Program-made: the position numbers and the translations under genes
Shown here: positions 17,276 to 26,601 of the stretch, piece by piece
Layout: every line of letters starts with the position of its first letter
Position numbering within the stretch: the first letter of the stretch is position 1
Notes under the pieces: generated by a model
Seen by the model: only the letters and a program-made list of their open reading frames with translations
What the model was told of the DNA's origin: nothing
Databases searched by the model: none
Origin: CBDCMJ01 sp965224325
GTDB lineage: Bacteria > Chloroflexota > Dehalococcoidia > Lucifugimonadales > UBA3495
Direction: 5' to 3'
NCBI GenBank assembly: GCA_965224325.1
Contig: CBDCYT010000015.1
Span: 62,001-126,000, forward strand
Length of the DNA stretch: 64,000 nucleotides

Positions 17276-18024
17276 GAGGTGTTTTGGGCTTCGGTCGTTA
17301 CTAGCCTCGGTTGTTACAACGGGAGCCGTACCACAGCCCTAGGCCGGCAATCTCCGCTGGGACTCCGCGACTTTACCAATGCGCCCGGGCTTATTAACCG
17401 GGTTGCAATCTTCCGCAACTCATTGCAGATTTGAAGCCCATTATAGCAGACGTCCCGGCGCGTACGGTCAACGCCAGCCAGGGTGGCAAGAACAAGGTCT
17501 TTGTTGCCCAATCGCACGGCCTGGGTTGGTAGCTGTTCAGACTTGAGAGGATCTGAGTGCTAAGAATCGGGGGTTAATCTTTGCTGCTGACGCTCAGGGC
17601 GGAAGTTATGAAACGGCTTTCGGCAGCTTTCGGCGAAGTGGACTAACCAACTCTAAACAGTTGCCTGGGCTCGTCATAAGTTGTGTTTGCCGGGTTGCAA
17701 TGACATAATAGGGGGCCAAAACGACCCCAAGGCCTTTGACAGTTTGGAATGCCGGCTTTTACAACGTCACTCCGGTTTCTGCTCAATGGGGCGGGGGATT
17801 TCGCGGTCCTAATGGGCGCCAGGCCCTGAATGGCGACCTCCAAATGGCGTGAGCGACGATAGAGGTACTGTTCCTGACCTAAGATTTCACCCTGGCCCGC
17901 CGTAGACTCGGTGAGTCGTGGCGTGAAGGGCCTGAAGCTATAACACACCGGACTAGGTTAATATTCTGGGCATTGATGTCCCTTCACCCAGCGTTACCAA
18001 CAACTAACCCGTAGGTGGCACTAG
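17276..18024. other. Gene-free stretch upstream of dnaN
   Basis: About 750 bases with no supported gene. It holds the MITE-like copy at 17533-17660. I looked for DnaA boxes (TTATCCACA-like) near dnaN, as expected at an origin, and found none; dnaA is not adjacent. Confidence 0.6.
17533..17660 (+). repeat. MITE-like intergenic repeat, copy 2 (128 bp)
   Basis: Starts CTGTTCAGACTTGAG and ends CTCTAAACAG, near-perfect inverted ends. It aligns with the reverse complement of 4808-4944: shared blocks are GCTGCTGACGCTCAG, TGAAACGGCTTTCGGC and ACCAACTCTRAACAGTTGCCT-like right flank. No coding capacity. Confidence 0.85.
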
Positions 18025-19173
18025 ATGAGATTGTCGTGTTTGCAGGAAAACCTTAGCCGTGGGCTAGCCGTGGTAGGCCGGGCTGTAGCCAACCGGTCTA
18101 CGCTCCCTATCACTCAAAACGTGTTGCTCAGTGTAAATCAGTCTATGCTGCAGTTGTCCGCCACCAATCTTGAGGTAGCAATAACCACGTGGACCGGGGC
18201 CATGGTAGAGGAAGAAGGTTCCGTGACCGTTCCCGCCCGGTTGCTGACAGAGTTTGTGAGCTCGTTGCCCAATGAACGCATCGACCTAGAGTTACAACCG
18301 GGAACGGGCGTGCTGGAGCTCAAGTGTGCCCGCTCCCAAGCCCACATTCACGGCACTGACGCCAGCGAGTTTCCTCCTATACCTACGGTTGAAGAAGGAA
18401 TCGGGGCGAAAGTGGACCCATCGGTGTTGAAGTCCGCCATTGCCCGCGTCGCCTTCGCTGCCGCTACCGAAGAATCGAGACCGGTCTTGACCGGCGTGGA
18501 GATGAAGTTCGACGGCAGCCGGTTCAGCCTGGCGGCTGCTGACGGTTTCCGCCTGGCTGTGCATCAAGGTGTGTTGCGGGAGTCGGTGGAATCGGAGACC
18601 AAGGTCATCATACCGGCCCGGACTCTCAACGAGGTGAGCCGGCTGTTGGGGGACCAAGAGGACCCGGTGGAGATAACGATGACCCCGGCCAAGGGCCAGG
18701 TGTTATTCCGCATAAAGGGCGCTGAGACGGTGGAGGTGGTCTCCCAACTGCTGCAAGGCGCTTTCCCTAATTACGAGCAGCTAATCCCTGAAAAGCACGA
18801 TACTCGCGCCGTGCTGGACTTACCCTCTTTGCTCAGAGCAGTACGCACCGCGGCCATCTTCGCCCGCGACGGCAGCAACATAATCCGCCTGGAGCTTTCA
18901 CCGGGCAATGGCGGCGGGGATACCGGAAAGGTAATTGTTTCGGCTCGCTCCCAGGAGATTGGCGACAACCAGGATGAGATCGACGCCGACGTTATTGAAG
19001 GCGTGGAGGGCAAGATCGCCTTTAATAGCCGTTACTTGCTCGACGTTTTAGCCGCCTTGGAGCGGGGCAAGGTTGCCCTGGAAACAGCCTCCTCTTCCAG
19101 CCCCGGGGTCTTCAGGCCCGTTGATTCGGAGGACTATATCCACGTCGTCATGCCCATGTTTGTGCAGTGGTGA
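18025..19173 (+). CDS. dnaN: DNA polymerase III beta subunit (sliding clamp)
   Basis: 382-residue ring-forming clamp that tethers polymerases to DNA. N-terminal MRLSCLQENLSRGLAVVGRAV, SNRSTLPITQNVLL-like stretch, PARLLTEFVSSLP, and the C-terminal IHVVMPMFVQW (family ends VMPMRL) identify it. It is monocistronic here, away from dnaA. It would also be the docking ring for the ImuB/DnaE2 mutasome encoded next door; ImuB carries a plausible clamp-binding motif. Confidence 0.95.
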   Translation: MRLSCLQENLSRGLAVVGRAVANRSTLPITQNVLLSVNQSMLQLSATNLEVAITTWTGAMVEEEGSVTVPARLLTEFVSSLPNERIDLELQPGTGVLELKCARSQAHIHGTDASEFPPIPTVEEGIGAKVDPSVLKSAIARVAFAAATEESRPVLTGVEMKFDGSRFSLAAADGFRLAVHQGVLRESVESETKVIIPARTLNEVSRLLGDQEDPVEITMTPAKGQVLFRIKGAETVEVVSQLLQGAFPNYEQLIPEKHDTRAVLDLPSLLRAVRTAAIFARDGSNIIRLELSPGNGGGDTGKVIVSARSQEIGDNQDEIDADVIEGVEGKIAFNSRYLLDVLAALERGKVALETASSSSPGVFRPVDSEDYIHVVMPMFVQW

Positions 19174-19509
19174 GCCCATGAGAGGGGCTTTCCCGGGCCT
19201 TGACGTCGTTGATGTAAGTTTTCCCGGTTCTTCTGACCCGGGCAACACCGCATTTGAGGATAGTGTGCCGCGATAACGGCCGCGCACGTTCAACCCGCCA
19301 ATTTGTCGGCATTTGAGCGCCACGTAGCCGAATTCGGTTCCGCGTAAGCGGAGTTCCCCATGCAAGGCAGCCTCCAAGGCTTCCGGAGTTAACCGGGTTA
19401 GCATGACGGCAGCCTAAAGAGAATACCTGCCCGCTATCCGGCCCCAATGGCTCAAAAGGTCATTACCGCCTCTCCCAGTCCCATTCGGCAGGCTCATGTC
19501 GCTAGTTCG

Positions 19510-19546
19510 TTGACAACTCATCCCCCTTAATGAGAACTCATGTTCT
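19510..19546 (+). promoter_or_regulatory. SOS-type operator and -35 box of the radical SAM gene
   Basis: AGAACTCATGTTCT at 19533-19546 is a perfect GAAC-N4-GTTC LexA box of the Gram-positive/actinobacterial type. A consensus TTGACA lies at 19510-19515, 17 bases before the box, so the box covers the expected -10 region. The gene starts at 19570. The same half-sites occur upstream of imuB at 25842. Confidence 0.75.
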
Positions 19547-19569
19547 TAAACAGAGGATGGGAGTAGTCT

Positions 19570-20922
19570 ATGCTGATCAATCGCAGCCTGGATATGTACG
19601 AGAAGGTCAATATTCTGGGATCCATGGCAGGCGGCGATGTTCTGTCTGGGCGGGAACACGGGAACTCCGCCCGAACCCCCTATTCTTCCTCTCGTAGAAA
19701 CCCTATCCCCGGCGTCTACAGGGCCGCCATGCCCAACGGACAATATATTAATCTGATGCGGGTGATGTTCACTGATTTCTGCAAAATGGACTGCGCGGTC
19801 TGTCCCAACAGCCATTGGGTCCCCCGGAAACGTTACGCGTTCAAGGTAGATGAGCTGGCAGACGCCTTCATGGAGTTGCAGCGGCGCCACGCCGTGGCCG
19901 GCCTGTTTCTTAACTCGGGGGTAGCAGGCAGCGGTTCGAAAACCACGGAACGGATGGTGAAGGTTGCGGACATAATACGCAGAAAGCACGGCTTCAAGGG
20001 ATACATTCACCTGAAGGTGATGCCGGGGACCGAATTTCAGTACGTTGAGGCGGCATACCGGCTAGGCACGCGGTTGTCCGTGAATATCGAGACGCCTACA
20101 ACAGCTCATATGCAGAAGCTCAGCGCTATGAAGGACCTTGACCGAGACATCCTGGCTCCCATGGAGTGGATCGATGGGTTAACCCGCGGCGATACCGGCG
20201 GCGCGGTGGGACAGGCTACCCAGCTTGTCGTGGGGGCGGCGGATGAGTCGGATTGGAATATCTTTCAACGCATGGACCAGCTGTATGGCGGCTGGAATTT
20301 GAAACGGATATATTTTGCGCCCTTTCGACCGGTGCGCCACACGCCACTTGAGGAGCACCCACCCACCCCCCTTGAGCGAGTACATCGTCTCTATCAGATG
20401 GACTGGTTGAAACGCATTTACCATTTCTCCCATGAGGAGCTGAAGCTGGCTTTCGACAATAGCGGCTTTCTGCCGCTGGAAACTGATCCCAAGACGATCA
20501 TCGCCGCGGAGAATTTGGACGCTTTCCCCGTCGAAGTAAACTCAGCGACCCGGGAACAACTTCTGCGAGTCCCCGGCGTGGGCCCCAGTTCGGCGCAGCG
20601 AATCTTGCAGACTCGCAGAAGTCATAGCGTAGATACCTGGCGGGACCTCCAGGCGATGGGAGTGATAAGGAAACGAGTATGGCCGTTTCTGGTTTTTCCC
20701 GGCCACAGGCCTCCCCGCACCAAACAACTGAAGCTCGATCTCTTTGGGGAGTTTTCACCAACCAAGAATGGCCATCACCGCCAGATTGCCTCCGGCCGGG
20801 ATGCTTCTCTTGAATCGGAGCAGGTCCGTTCGGCGGGCCCGGGACATGGCGCAGCGGCGTGTGGGCAGACCATGGCGTGTGGAGGCTGCCCGATGTATGG
20901 AATGCCGGGCCACCCGGGTTAG
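19570..20922 (+). CDS. Radical SAM protein, putative DNA modification/repair type, with helix-hairpin-helix
   Basis: 450 residues. The iron-sulfur motif CKMDCAVC (Cys71, Cys75, Cys78) fits the CX3CX2C radical SAM pattern. The C-terminal third has a helix-hairpin-helix, NSATREQLLRVPGVGPSSAQRIL, which binds DNA non-specifically. I recognise the family as the 'putative DNA modification/repair radical SAM protein' that elsewhere lies beside a uracil-DNA-glycosylase-like partner; that partner is not next to it here. It is convergent with dnaE2 (41 bases between stops) and its promoter carries an SOS box, so a DNA-damage role is well supported though the reaction is unknown. The Cys-rich tail (CGQTMACGGCPMYG) is typical of the group. 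Confidence 0.85.
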   Translation: MLINRSLDMYEKVNILGSMAGGDVLSGREHGNSARTPYSSSRRNPIPGVYRAAMPNGQYINLMRVMFTDFCKMDCAVCPNSHWVPRKRYAFKVDELADAFMELQRRHAVAGLFLNSGVAGSGSKTTERMVKVADIIRRKHGFKGYIHLKVMPGTEFQYVEAAYRLGTRLSVNIETPTTAHMQKLSAMKDLDRDILAPMEWIDGLTRGDTGGAVGQATQLVVGAADESDWNIFQRMDQLYGGWNLKRIYFAPFRPVRHTPLEEHPPTPLERVHRLYQMDWLKRIYHFSHEELKLAFDNSGFLPLETDPKTIIAAENLDAFPVEVNSATREQLLRVPGVGPSSAQRILQTRRSHSVDTWRDLQAMGVIRKRVWPFLVFPGHRPPRTKQLKLDLFGEFSPTKNGHHRQIASGRDASLESEQVRSAGPGHGAAACGQTMACGGCPMYGMPGHPG

Positions 20923-20963
20923 AACGTTGCTCTTGATAAATATCCCGGGCAGAAACCAGGCTC

Positions 20964-23900
20964 TTAGTGGAAGTTCCGTGACTCCGGTGGATGGGGTATA
21001 ACGTACATTGGCTTGACCTGCTCCACCACCAAGTTTAGGGTCTCGTCATGGCGAGACATGGCGCCGGTTACCACCAGAAAGGGCGCTTTGAGCTCGTTAC
21101 GCAACCGGGCATAGTTCTTGGGCCACACCACCATGGGGATATGGCCGTATTCGTCTTCCAAAGTAATATACACGGCTTTCGCCAAAGGCCGTTGGCGGCG
21201 GATGACCAGCCCGGCCACGGTGATTGTCTCGCCATCGGTTGCCAGCAGCACTTCCGCGCTGGTCAGGACATTCATCCCTAAACTCTCGCGAATATAGGCC
21301 ATGACATGGCTTGCGGGATGCATCCCCATGGTGCGGTACTCCCGCATCATTTCGTCGAAATTCCCGGCCTTGGGTAAGCAGGCCATATCTTGTTCCACCG
21401 GCAGCGGGAGCCCTAACTGGCGGCCTACCGGCCGGTAGCGCAGGCCTGCCTCCCAACGGGCGCCGCGGCGGTCCTGACACAGGCTATCCAGTGCGCCGGC
21501 ATCGATCAGGTCCTCGACTTGTTGTTGCTCCAGACCCGACCGGGACATAAAGTTGGCCAGACTGAGAAAGCTCCCGGTTTGTTCTTTGGCTTGGCCTATT
21601 ACGCTGATCGCCGCTTCGCCGAGTCCTTTCACATAGCTCAAGCCAAGCCTGATGCCGTCAGATTCGATAGTGCATAGTCCAGCGCTTAGGTTCACGTCCG
21701 GATTGAGGATGGGAACGCCGTGGCGCTTGGCGTCTTCCTTTAGCGTCTCGGGGGTGTAAAAGCCCATGGGTTGTTGATTGAACAAACCCAAGTAGAACTC
21801 CACTGGGTAATAGTACTTGAGCCAGGATATTTGATAGGCGGTGACACCAAAGGCGAAAGCGTGGGACTCGGGAAACATATAGTGGCCGTTGAATCTGTCG
21901 AAGATGCGGCGGGCGGTTTCTTCCTCGACCCCGTTCGCCTGCGCCCCGTCGCGGAATCGTTCCCACCAACGTTGGATCGTGGCTGCGTTGTTCGGTTTGG
22001 TGAAGGCGCGCCTCAAGCGATCGGCGTCAGAGTGGGAGAGTCCTCCAACGTCGTGAGCAACCTGATTTATCTGGTCCTGAAAGAGGATCACCCCGCGAGT
22101 GCGCTCCAAGGCCCTTCGCTCCAACTCGTGGATGAACTCGATGGGCTCCAGTCCCATGCGGCGGCTGATATAACGGCGAATGCCGTCGTTAGCTCCCACG
22201 CCAGGCCGGACTGCAGCCACTTCATGGGCCATATCTATAAGGTTTTTCGGCTTAATGCGGGGGATGGTCTGCTGCTGTGCCGCCGACTCGACCTGGAAAA
22301 CGCCTATGGTGTCGGCTTTGTGGAGCATGGAGTAGACTGCCTCATCTTCAAAGTCGATGCGAGATAGATCGATAGAGTTTCCGTGGCGGCGCTCAATGGC
22401 CCGAAGGGCATCCTGCACTTGAGAAAGGGCCCCTATGGCCAGGAAGTCTATCTTTACGAAGCGTGCTTGATCGATGGCGTTCTTATCCCACTGCATGATG
22501 TAGCGCCCCTCGATGGCGCTGGGCTGGACAGGCACGATCTCGGTTAGCGGGCTGGAGCCGATGACCATACCGCCTGGATGCTGCGCAAGATGACGGGGGA
22601 AGCCCTCCAATTGGGCGGCAAGCTCAATGAGATGCTGCCACAGCGGGGCTTCTACTTTATCCTGAAAGTCGGGCAGAAGACGCATCTGCTCTAGCAACGG
22701 GATACCTTCCCGTTCGTCGACTCGCTTGGCCAGCTTATCCACTTGGCCGGAGGGTAGGCCAAGGGCCAGGCCCAAATCCCGTACCGTGCCGCGAATGCGG
22801 TAGGTATCGATCATTCCGGTAAGGGCTGCCCGCTCCCAGCCATATTTTTCATGGACCCGAAGGATCAGCGCCTCACGGATGTTACGAGGAAAGTCCAAGT
22901 CGATGTCAGGCACGCTGGCTAACTCGTCATCAGGCAAAAAGCGTTCCAGAGAAAGGTTGTAATGCAAGGGATCGATGTGGGAGATTCCCAAGAGGTAACC
23001 CACCAGCATCGACACCGACGAACCCCGGCCGCGGCCCGGTGGGTCGAATTCCACGGGCGTCTCCGGGTTCGCCAAACCCAAGTCTACGGCCACTTCCTGG
23101 GCCAGTAACACGATGTCTTGGTAAACTAGGAAGAAGCCTGCAAGATTGTGCTTTTGAATGAGACCGAGCTCTAGGTCCAGGCGTTGACGCACCTTGGGTG
23201 TGATCCGGCCATACCGCCGCTCGGCCGCTTGGCAGCAAGTATGCTCCAGGTAACTTTGGGGCGTGTACCCTTTTGGCACCGGGTGGTCTGGGAATTGATA
23301 TCCCAAGTCTTGAGTTAGGTCGAAATTGGCGCAGCGCCGGGCAATGCGAGCAGCGTTGTCTACGGCCTCGGGGCGCCACTGAAACAGATCAGTCATTACC
23401 TGCGGCGCCTTGAGAAAGAACTCGCTATTGGGACGCCGCTCACGATGGGAGTCCTCCAGCGAAGTATTGTTCTTGATGGCTACTAGGCAATCCTGAAGGC
23501 GGTGGCGCTCCCGTACGTGGTAATGGACGTTGCCCGTGGCAACGACACCGACGCCCAACTCCTGCGCCAAGTTGACTAGGCGTTGGTTGCGCCGGGTATC
23601 CCCCTGAACAAAGTGTTGCTGCAGCTCCAAGAAATAATTACTTTCCCCAAAGAGGTCGCGGTAGCGTGAGGCAACGTCACCAGCCTCGACAAAGCGCCGT
23701 GCATCTACTAGCGACGGAACTTCACCCTGACGGCAGCCGGATAGGGCAATAAGCCCCTGGGTGTGACCCTCTAGCAACACAAGGTCCAGCGCCGGCTTAC
23801 GGCGGTCCTCTTTGTAGGCTTGGGAAATGAGCCAACAAAGGTTGCCGTACCCCACCCGCGTCTCGGCCAGAAGGGTCAGATGGCGGCCGCCGGCCAAGGT

Positions 23901-24098
23901 GACCTCACAGCCAATAATGGGTTGTATTTCGGCGTCATGGCAAGTTTCGGCAAACTCCACGGCCCCGCAGAGATTGTCGTGGTCGGTAACGGCCAGGGCT
24001 TGATAGCCAAGCCTGGCGGCCTGCCCCACCATCTCCCCTATGGAGGAAGCGCCTTCTTGGAAACTGTAGTTAGTGTGAAGATGAAGTTCGGCGTACAC
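20964..24098 (-). CDS. dnaE2: Error-prone DNA polymerase III alpha subunit DnaE2
   Basis: 1044-residue C-family polymerase used for translesion synthesis. It opens with the PHP domain MYAELHLHTNYSFQEGASS and LAVTDHDNLCG, carries the polymerase metal motif PDIDLDFPRNIREA, and the block HPGGMVIGSSPL; the length and lack of the long tau-binding tail match DnaE2 rather than DnaE1. It is the last gene of imuB-DUF6504-dnaE2, 6 bases after the preceding stop. imuA is not present next to it. Confidence 0.93.
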   Translation of the reverse strand: MYAELHLHTNYSFQEGASSIGEMVGQAARLGYQALAVTDHDNLCGAVEFAETCHDAEIQPIIGCEVTLAGGRHLTLLAETRVGYGNLCWLISQAYKEDRRKPALDLVLLEGHTQGLIALSGCRQGEVPSLVDARRFVEAGDVASRYRDLFGESNYFLELQQHFVQGDTRRNQRLVNLAQELGVGVVATGNVHYHVRERHRLQDCLVAIKNNTSLEDSHRERRPNSEFFLKAPQVMTDLFQWRPEAVDNAARIARRCANFDLTQDLGYQFPDHPVPKGYTPQSYLEHTCCQAAERRYGRITPKVRQRLDLELGLIQKHNLAGFFLVYQDIVLLAQEVAVDLGLANPETPVEFDPPGRGRGSSVSMLVGYLLGISHIDPLHYNLSLERFLPDDELASVPDIDLDFPRNIREALILRVHEKYGWERAALTGMIDTYRIRGTVRDLGLALGLPSGQVDKLAKRVDEREGIPLLEQMRLLPDFQDKVEAPLWQHLIELAAQLEGFPRHLAQHPGGMVIGSSPLTEIVPVQPSAIEGRYIMQWDKNAIDQARFVKIDFLAIGALSQVQDALRAIERRHGNSIDLSRIDFEDEAVYSMLHKADTIGVFQVESAAQQQTIPRIKPKNLIDMAHEVAAVRPGVGANDGIRRYISRRMGLEPIEFIHELERRALERTRGVILFQDQINQVAHDVGGLSHSDADRLRRAFTKPNNAATIQRWWERFRDGAQANGVEEETARRIFDRFNGHYMFPESHAFAFGVTAYQISWLKYYYPVEFYLGLFNQQPMGFYTPETLKEDAKRHGVPILNPDVNLSAGLCTIESDGIRLGLSYVKGLGEAAISVIGQAKEQTGSFLSLANFMSRSGLEQQQVEDLIDAGALDSLCQDRRGARWEAGLRYRPVGRQLGLPLPVEQDMACLPKAGNFDEMMREYRTMGMHPASHVMAYIRESLGMNVLTSAEVLLATDGETITVAGLVIRRQRPLAKAVYITLEDEYGHIPMVVWPKNYARLRNELKAPFLVVTGAMSRHDETLNLVVEQVKPMYVIPHPPESRNFH

Positions 24099-24104
24099 TA
24101 TTTC

Positions 24105-24563
24105 TCACACCTGCTGCTGGCGCCACCGGCCACTGCTAAGGTCTTTGAATAGGCTGGTCACTGTCCCATCTTCCAAAATCACACGATAGTACAGGCGCGA
24201 CACCGGCCGTTTCCGCCACCATTCATCGTCGATGCGCCACGTGTCTAGGACCTCGGAGACCTGGCGCCACTCATACAAAATTGTCCGCCGGCTATCCTTC
24301 GGCGAGCTCGTCACAGGCGATGAGCTTGCCGAGGTGACGGGGGTGACGGGGGTGACGAATGAAGGGCGGTTTTTTAACTCCGTTGGCCGCGTCCGCCGGA
24401 GGCGGTCGGAATCATGGGGAACCGGCGCCCGGGCATTTTTATTCCTAACGATGCCGATGACTGTGGGCATGTCATTGTTGTCTATTTCAACTTGGACCAA
24501 CTGAGGTGCGTTTAAGGGTCGTATACCACTAGGGCACGGCGTCGCTCCGGTATCCGCGACCAT
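24105..24563 (-). CDS. DUF6504 protein (ImuB C-terminal-type domain as a separate gene)
   Basis: About 152 residues. The last 60 residues (SEVLDTWRIDDEWWRKRPVS, then RLYYRVILEDGTVTSLFKDL) form the DUF6504 domain known next to or fused with ImuB in actinobacteria. The middle is a low-complexity linker including a TPVTPVTS repeat encoded by three tandem GTGACGGGG-like units. It overlaps the end of imuB by 52 bases and is followed 6 bases later by dnaE2; the true start may lie a little downstream of 24563. Probably an adaptor of the mutasome. Confidence 0.8.
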   Translation of the reverse strand: MVADTGATPCPSGIRPLNAPQLVQVEIDNNDMPTVIGIVRNKNARAPVPHDSDRLRRTRPTELKNRPSFVTPVTPVTSASSSPVTSSPKDSRRTILYEWRQVSEVLDTWRIDDEWWRKRPVSRLYYRVILEDGTVTSLFKDLSSGRWRQQQV

Positions 24564-25690
24564 GGCTCCACCTCCCGTACGTGATAGATGGGCGGCTTAT
24601 GTCCCAGTCTGGCTCCAAGCTGACGGATGGCGTCATCCAGCCGGTCTTGGCGCCGCACGTCGGGAAACAGACTTTCCTGTCTACCTGTCTCCCCGGTAAT
24701 GCCGGAGAGAGTGAGGGATAGAGTTTCCAACGGGCCGGGTAAAGTCAGGTTCTCCAAGCGGCTCCGCAGAAGAAACAGAGCGCGTCTGTGACTGCCCACC
24801 GGCTCACGAAAGCCCACGCGCTTGTTCCAAGTGGCCCCGTTCTCAGTACGCCCTTCCAGGTGAGCGGTCCTGGCAAAGCGTCCCATAAGCTTGCCAGCGA
24901 AGGCTTGTGCCAGCAAACTTTCCAAGGCAATGATAATAGCGGGCAGAGAAACTATGGGCGTAGCAAAGGCGACCTCGGCGGCGAAAGTCTCCTCGTGACG
25001 GCGAGGGAGTAACAACTCGTCGTCTTGGCCGTTAGCCAGCCGCCATAAGCGCGCGCCCTCTTTGCCAAACTCGCCTAGCATGGTGTTAAAGGGTAGTTGG
25101 GCAATGCTTCCCATCACGTTCAGGCCAAAATCCAGGAACCGTTCCTTGATTTTCCAAGAAGCCGGCAAATGCGTCACGGGCAGCTCCGCTAGAAAAGAGG
25201 CAGCGTCTTCCGGAACTCGCGTTGCTCTGCCAGGCTCAGTTTGCAGGGCGGCGGCATAAGCGGGAAACTTGCCGTTGGCCACACCTACTTGTGGAAGGTA
25301 GGTTTGAGGAACGCCGTCTACGATCGCCTTTACCAGCTTGCTCTCGCCGCCGTAGAGCTTTTCCAGACCCCGGAGGTCCACATAGGCCAGGCCCAAGCCT
25401 GCATCTTCTACGATAGGACTCCTTTGTTCGAGGCGGTCCAGGATGCTGCTCCACTTCTCCCTGTAGAGTGACTCATCGGCTTCGATGAGAGCGGCGTGGG
25501 AACAGTGGGCCAAGGCCTTCTCTAGGGACATGCCTACCACGGTGTCATGAGCTGAAGATGAGCGGTCAATGACTAGCTTCTGAGCCCCTGATTGCTCAAC
25601 AACTAGGACCGCCTTGCCTCGTAATGAAGGTTGGTGGAGCAACTCAGTTTTTAGCGGGAAGTGACTGACAAAGACGCACGCGATAGACAT
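24512..25690 (-). CDS. imuB: ImuB, catalytically inactive Y-family polymerase-like protein
   Basis: 392-residue adaptor of the DnaE2 mutasome. The Y-family fold is recognisable, but catalytic carboxylates are missing: the N-terminal strand reads IACVFVSHFPL (no Asp of the VDxDxFF motif) and the second site reads EDAGLGLAYVDLRGLEKLY in place of SxDEAFLD. Near residue 338 QESLFPD is a good beta-clamp binding motif. It is the first gene of the operon, with an SOS-box promoter about 150 bases upstream. Confidence 0.9.
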   Translation of the reverse strand: MSIACVFVSHFPLKTELLHQPSLRGKAVLVVEQSGAQKLVIDRSSSAHDTVVGMSLEKALAHCSHAALIEADESLYREKWSSILDRLEQRSPIVEDAGLGLAYVDLRGLEKLYGGESKLVKAIVDGVPQTYLPQVGVANGKFPAYAAALQTEPGRATRVPEDAASFLAELPVTHLPASWKIKERFLDFGLNVMGSIAQLPFNTMLGEFGKEGARLWRLANGQDDELLLPRRHEETFAAEVAFATPIVSLPAIIIALESLLAQAFAGKLMGRFARTAHLEGRTENGATWNKRVGFREPVGSHRRALFLLRSRLENLTLPGPLETLSLTLSGITGETGRQESLFPDVRRQDRLDDAIRQLGARLGHKPPIYHVREVEPWSRIPERRRALVVYDP

Positions 25691-25699
25691 GAAGCCCCT

Positions 25700-25830
25700 A
25701 ATATGAAGCTTTCACCCCTCCTCCTCTCACCTTGACCCTCTGCCCCTCACCCCTCACACACTGATCCTCTGCCCTTCACCTTGACCCCCCACCTCTCACC
25801 CATCACCTCCGCCCATCGCCTTCAAAAGGA
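25700..25830 (-). repeat. Purine-rich, G-rich degenerate repeat in the imuB leader
   Basis: On the transcribed strand the 5' leader between promoter and imuB is almost wholly purine, with repeats of GGGTGAGAGG, GGTCAAGGTGA, GGGGTGAGGGGCAGAGG type in runs of 10-20 bases. G-quadruplex or ribosome-site mimicry is possible; the stretch may equally be a widespread simple repeat. Confidence 0.6.
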
Positions 25831-25835
25831 AGTTC

Positions 25836-25864
25836 ATTGTAAGAACGGGTGTTCTGATTAGCAA
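25836..25864 (-). promoter_or_regulatory. SOS-regulated promoter of imuB-DUF6504-dnaE2
   Basis: On the minus strand: -35 TTGCTA (25859-25864), 17-base spacer, -10 TACAAT (25836-25841). The spacer contains the perfect LexA-type box AGAACACCCGTTCT (25842-25855). Spacing is ideal for sigma-70, and the operator lies exactly in the spacer, where LexA would block polymerase. Confidence 0.8.
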
Positions 25865-26064
25865 GCGGCAATTGACAGGCGCGTGAGGTGGCGCTCCTGG
25901 GGTGTCGGGCTGGGTCCTTAATGGTGCGTCCCAGCGAGTGCGGAGCCTTCGGTGTTATTGCCTAACCCCGCATCGTCTCTTGTATAATCCCAGCCGGGTT
26001 GAGGCAATATTCATGATGGGCGCACCAGGGCGTGCGCCGCAGATCAGACGACGAGGGAGGACAT

Positions 26065-26601
26065 ATGGCAGTACGAAGACTGGTGACAGGCAACGGGCCT
26101 GACGGCAAGTCCAGGGTCGACATAGACGGCCCGACTCCCGGGCATATCGACGTCCAGCGCGCAGTGTTCGACGAGCTCTGGATCACCAGCGGCACTCCGC
26201 CGACGGTGACTGGCCACACGGACCCTGCAGACGTTGAGGTCGCGGTCCTGCAACCGCCGCCGGGAGGCGTCAAATGGCGTTGTGTGACCTTCCGCCCTTC
26301 CGCCGAGGTCGAGGCCATGGGCGGCTACTCCCCTGAGGGCATCGCTGCCGGCGGCAGGTTTGACGATTGTGGCGCGATGGAAACCGACGCGCCCGGCTGG
26401 CACACCACTCCCACGCTGGATTTCGGGCTGGTCTTATCGGGGGAGATTTACCTCGAGTTGGACGATGGGGAACATCATCTGAAGGCCGGGGACTGCGTTG
26501 TACAGCGTGGGACCCGCCATGCCTGGCGCAATCGTTCGGATGAACCCTGCATGATGACGTTCATCCTTATAAGCACGGAAATAAGCACGGAACAGGCGTG
26601 A
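26065..26601 (+). CDS. Cupin-domain protein
   Basis: 178-residue protein; the C-terminal 80 residues form a cupin: TLDFGLVLSGEIYLELDDGE, then LKAGDCVVQRGTRHAWRNRS. The N-terminal half (MAVRRLVTGNGPDGKSRVDI) is typical of cupins found near aromatic or sugar catabolic genes. Start ATG 26065 is preceded by GGGAGGACAT; a longer frame from 26032 lacks a ribosome site. It is convergent with the CoA-transferase gene. Confidence 0.82.
   Translation: MAVRRLVTGNGPDGKSRVDIDGPTPGHIDVQRAVFDELWITSGTPPTVTGHTDPADVEVAVLQPPPGGVKWRCVTFRPSAEVEAMGGYSPEGIAAGGRFDDCGAMETDAPGWHTTPTLDFGLVLSGEIYLELDDGEHHLKAGDCVVQRGTRHAWRNRSDEPCMMTFILISTEISTEQA

Noticed and set aside
17520..18024. Possible replication origin next to dnaN
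   Set aside because: No DnaA-box cluster, no dnaA or AT-rich unwinding element; the stretch holds a MITE-like repeat instead.
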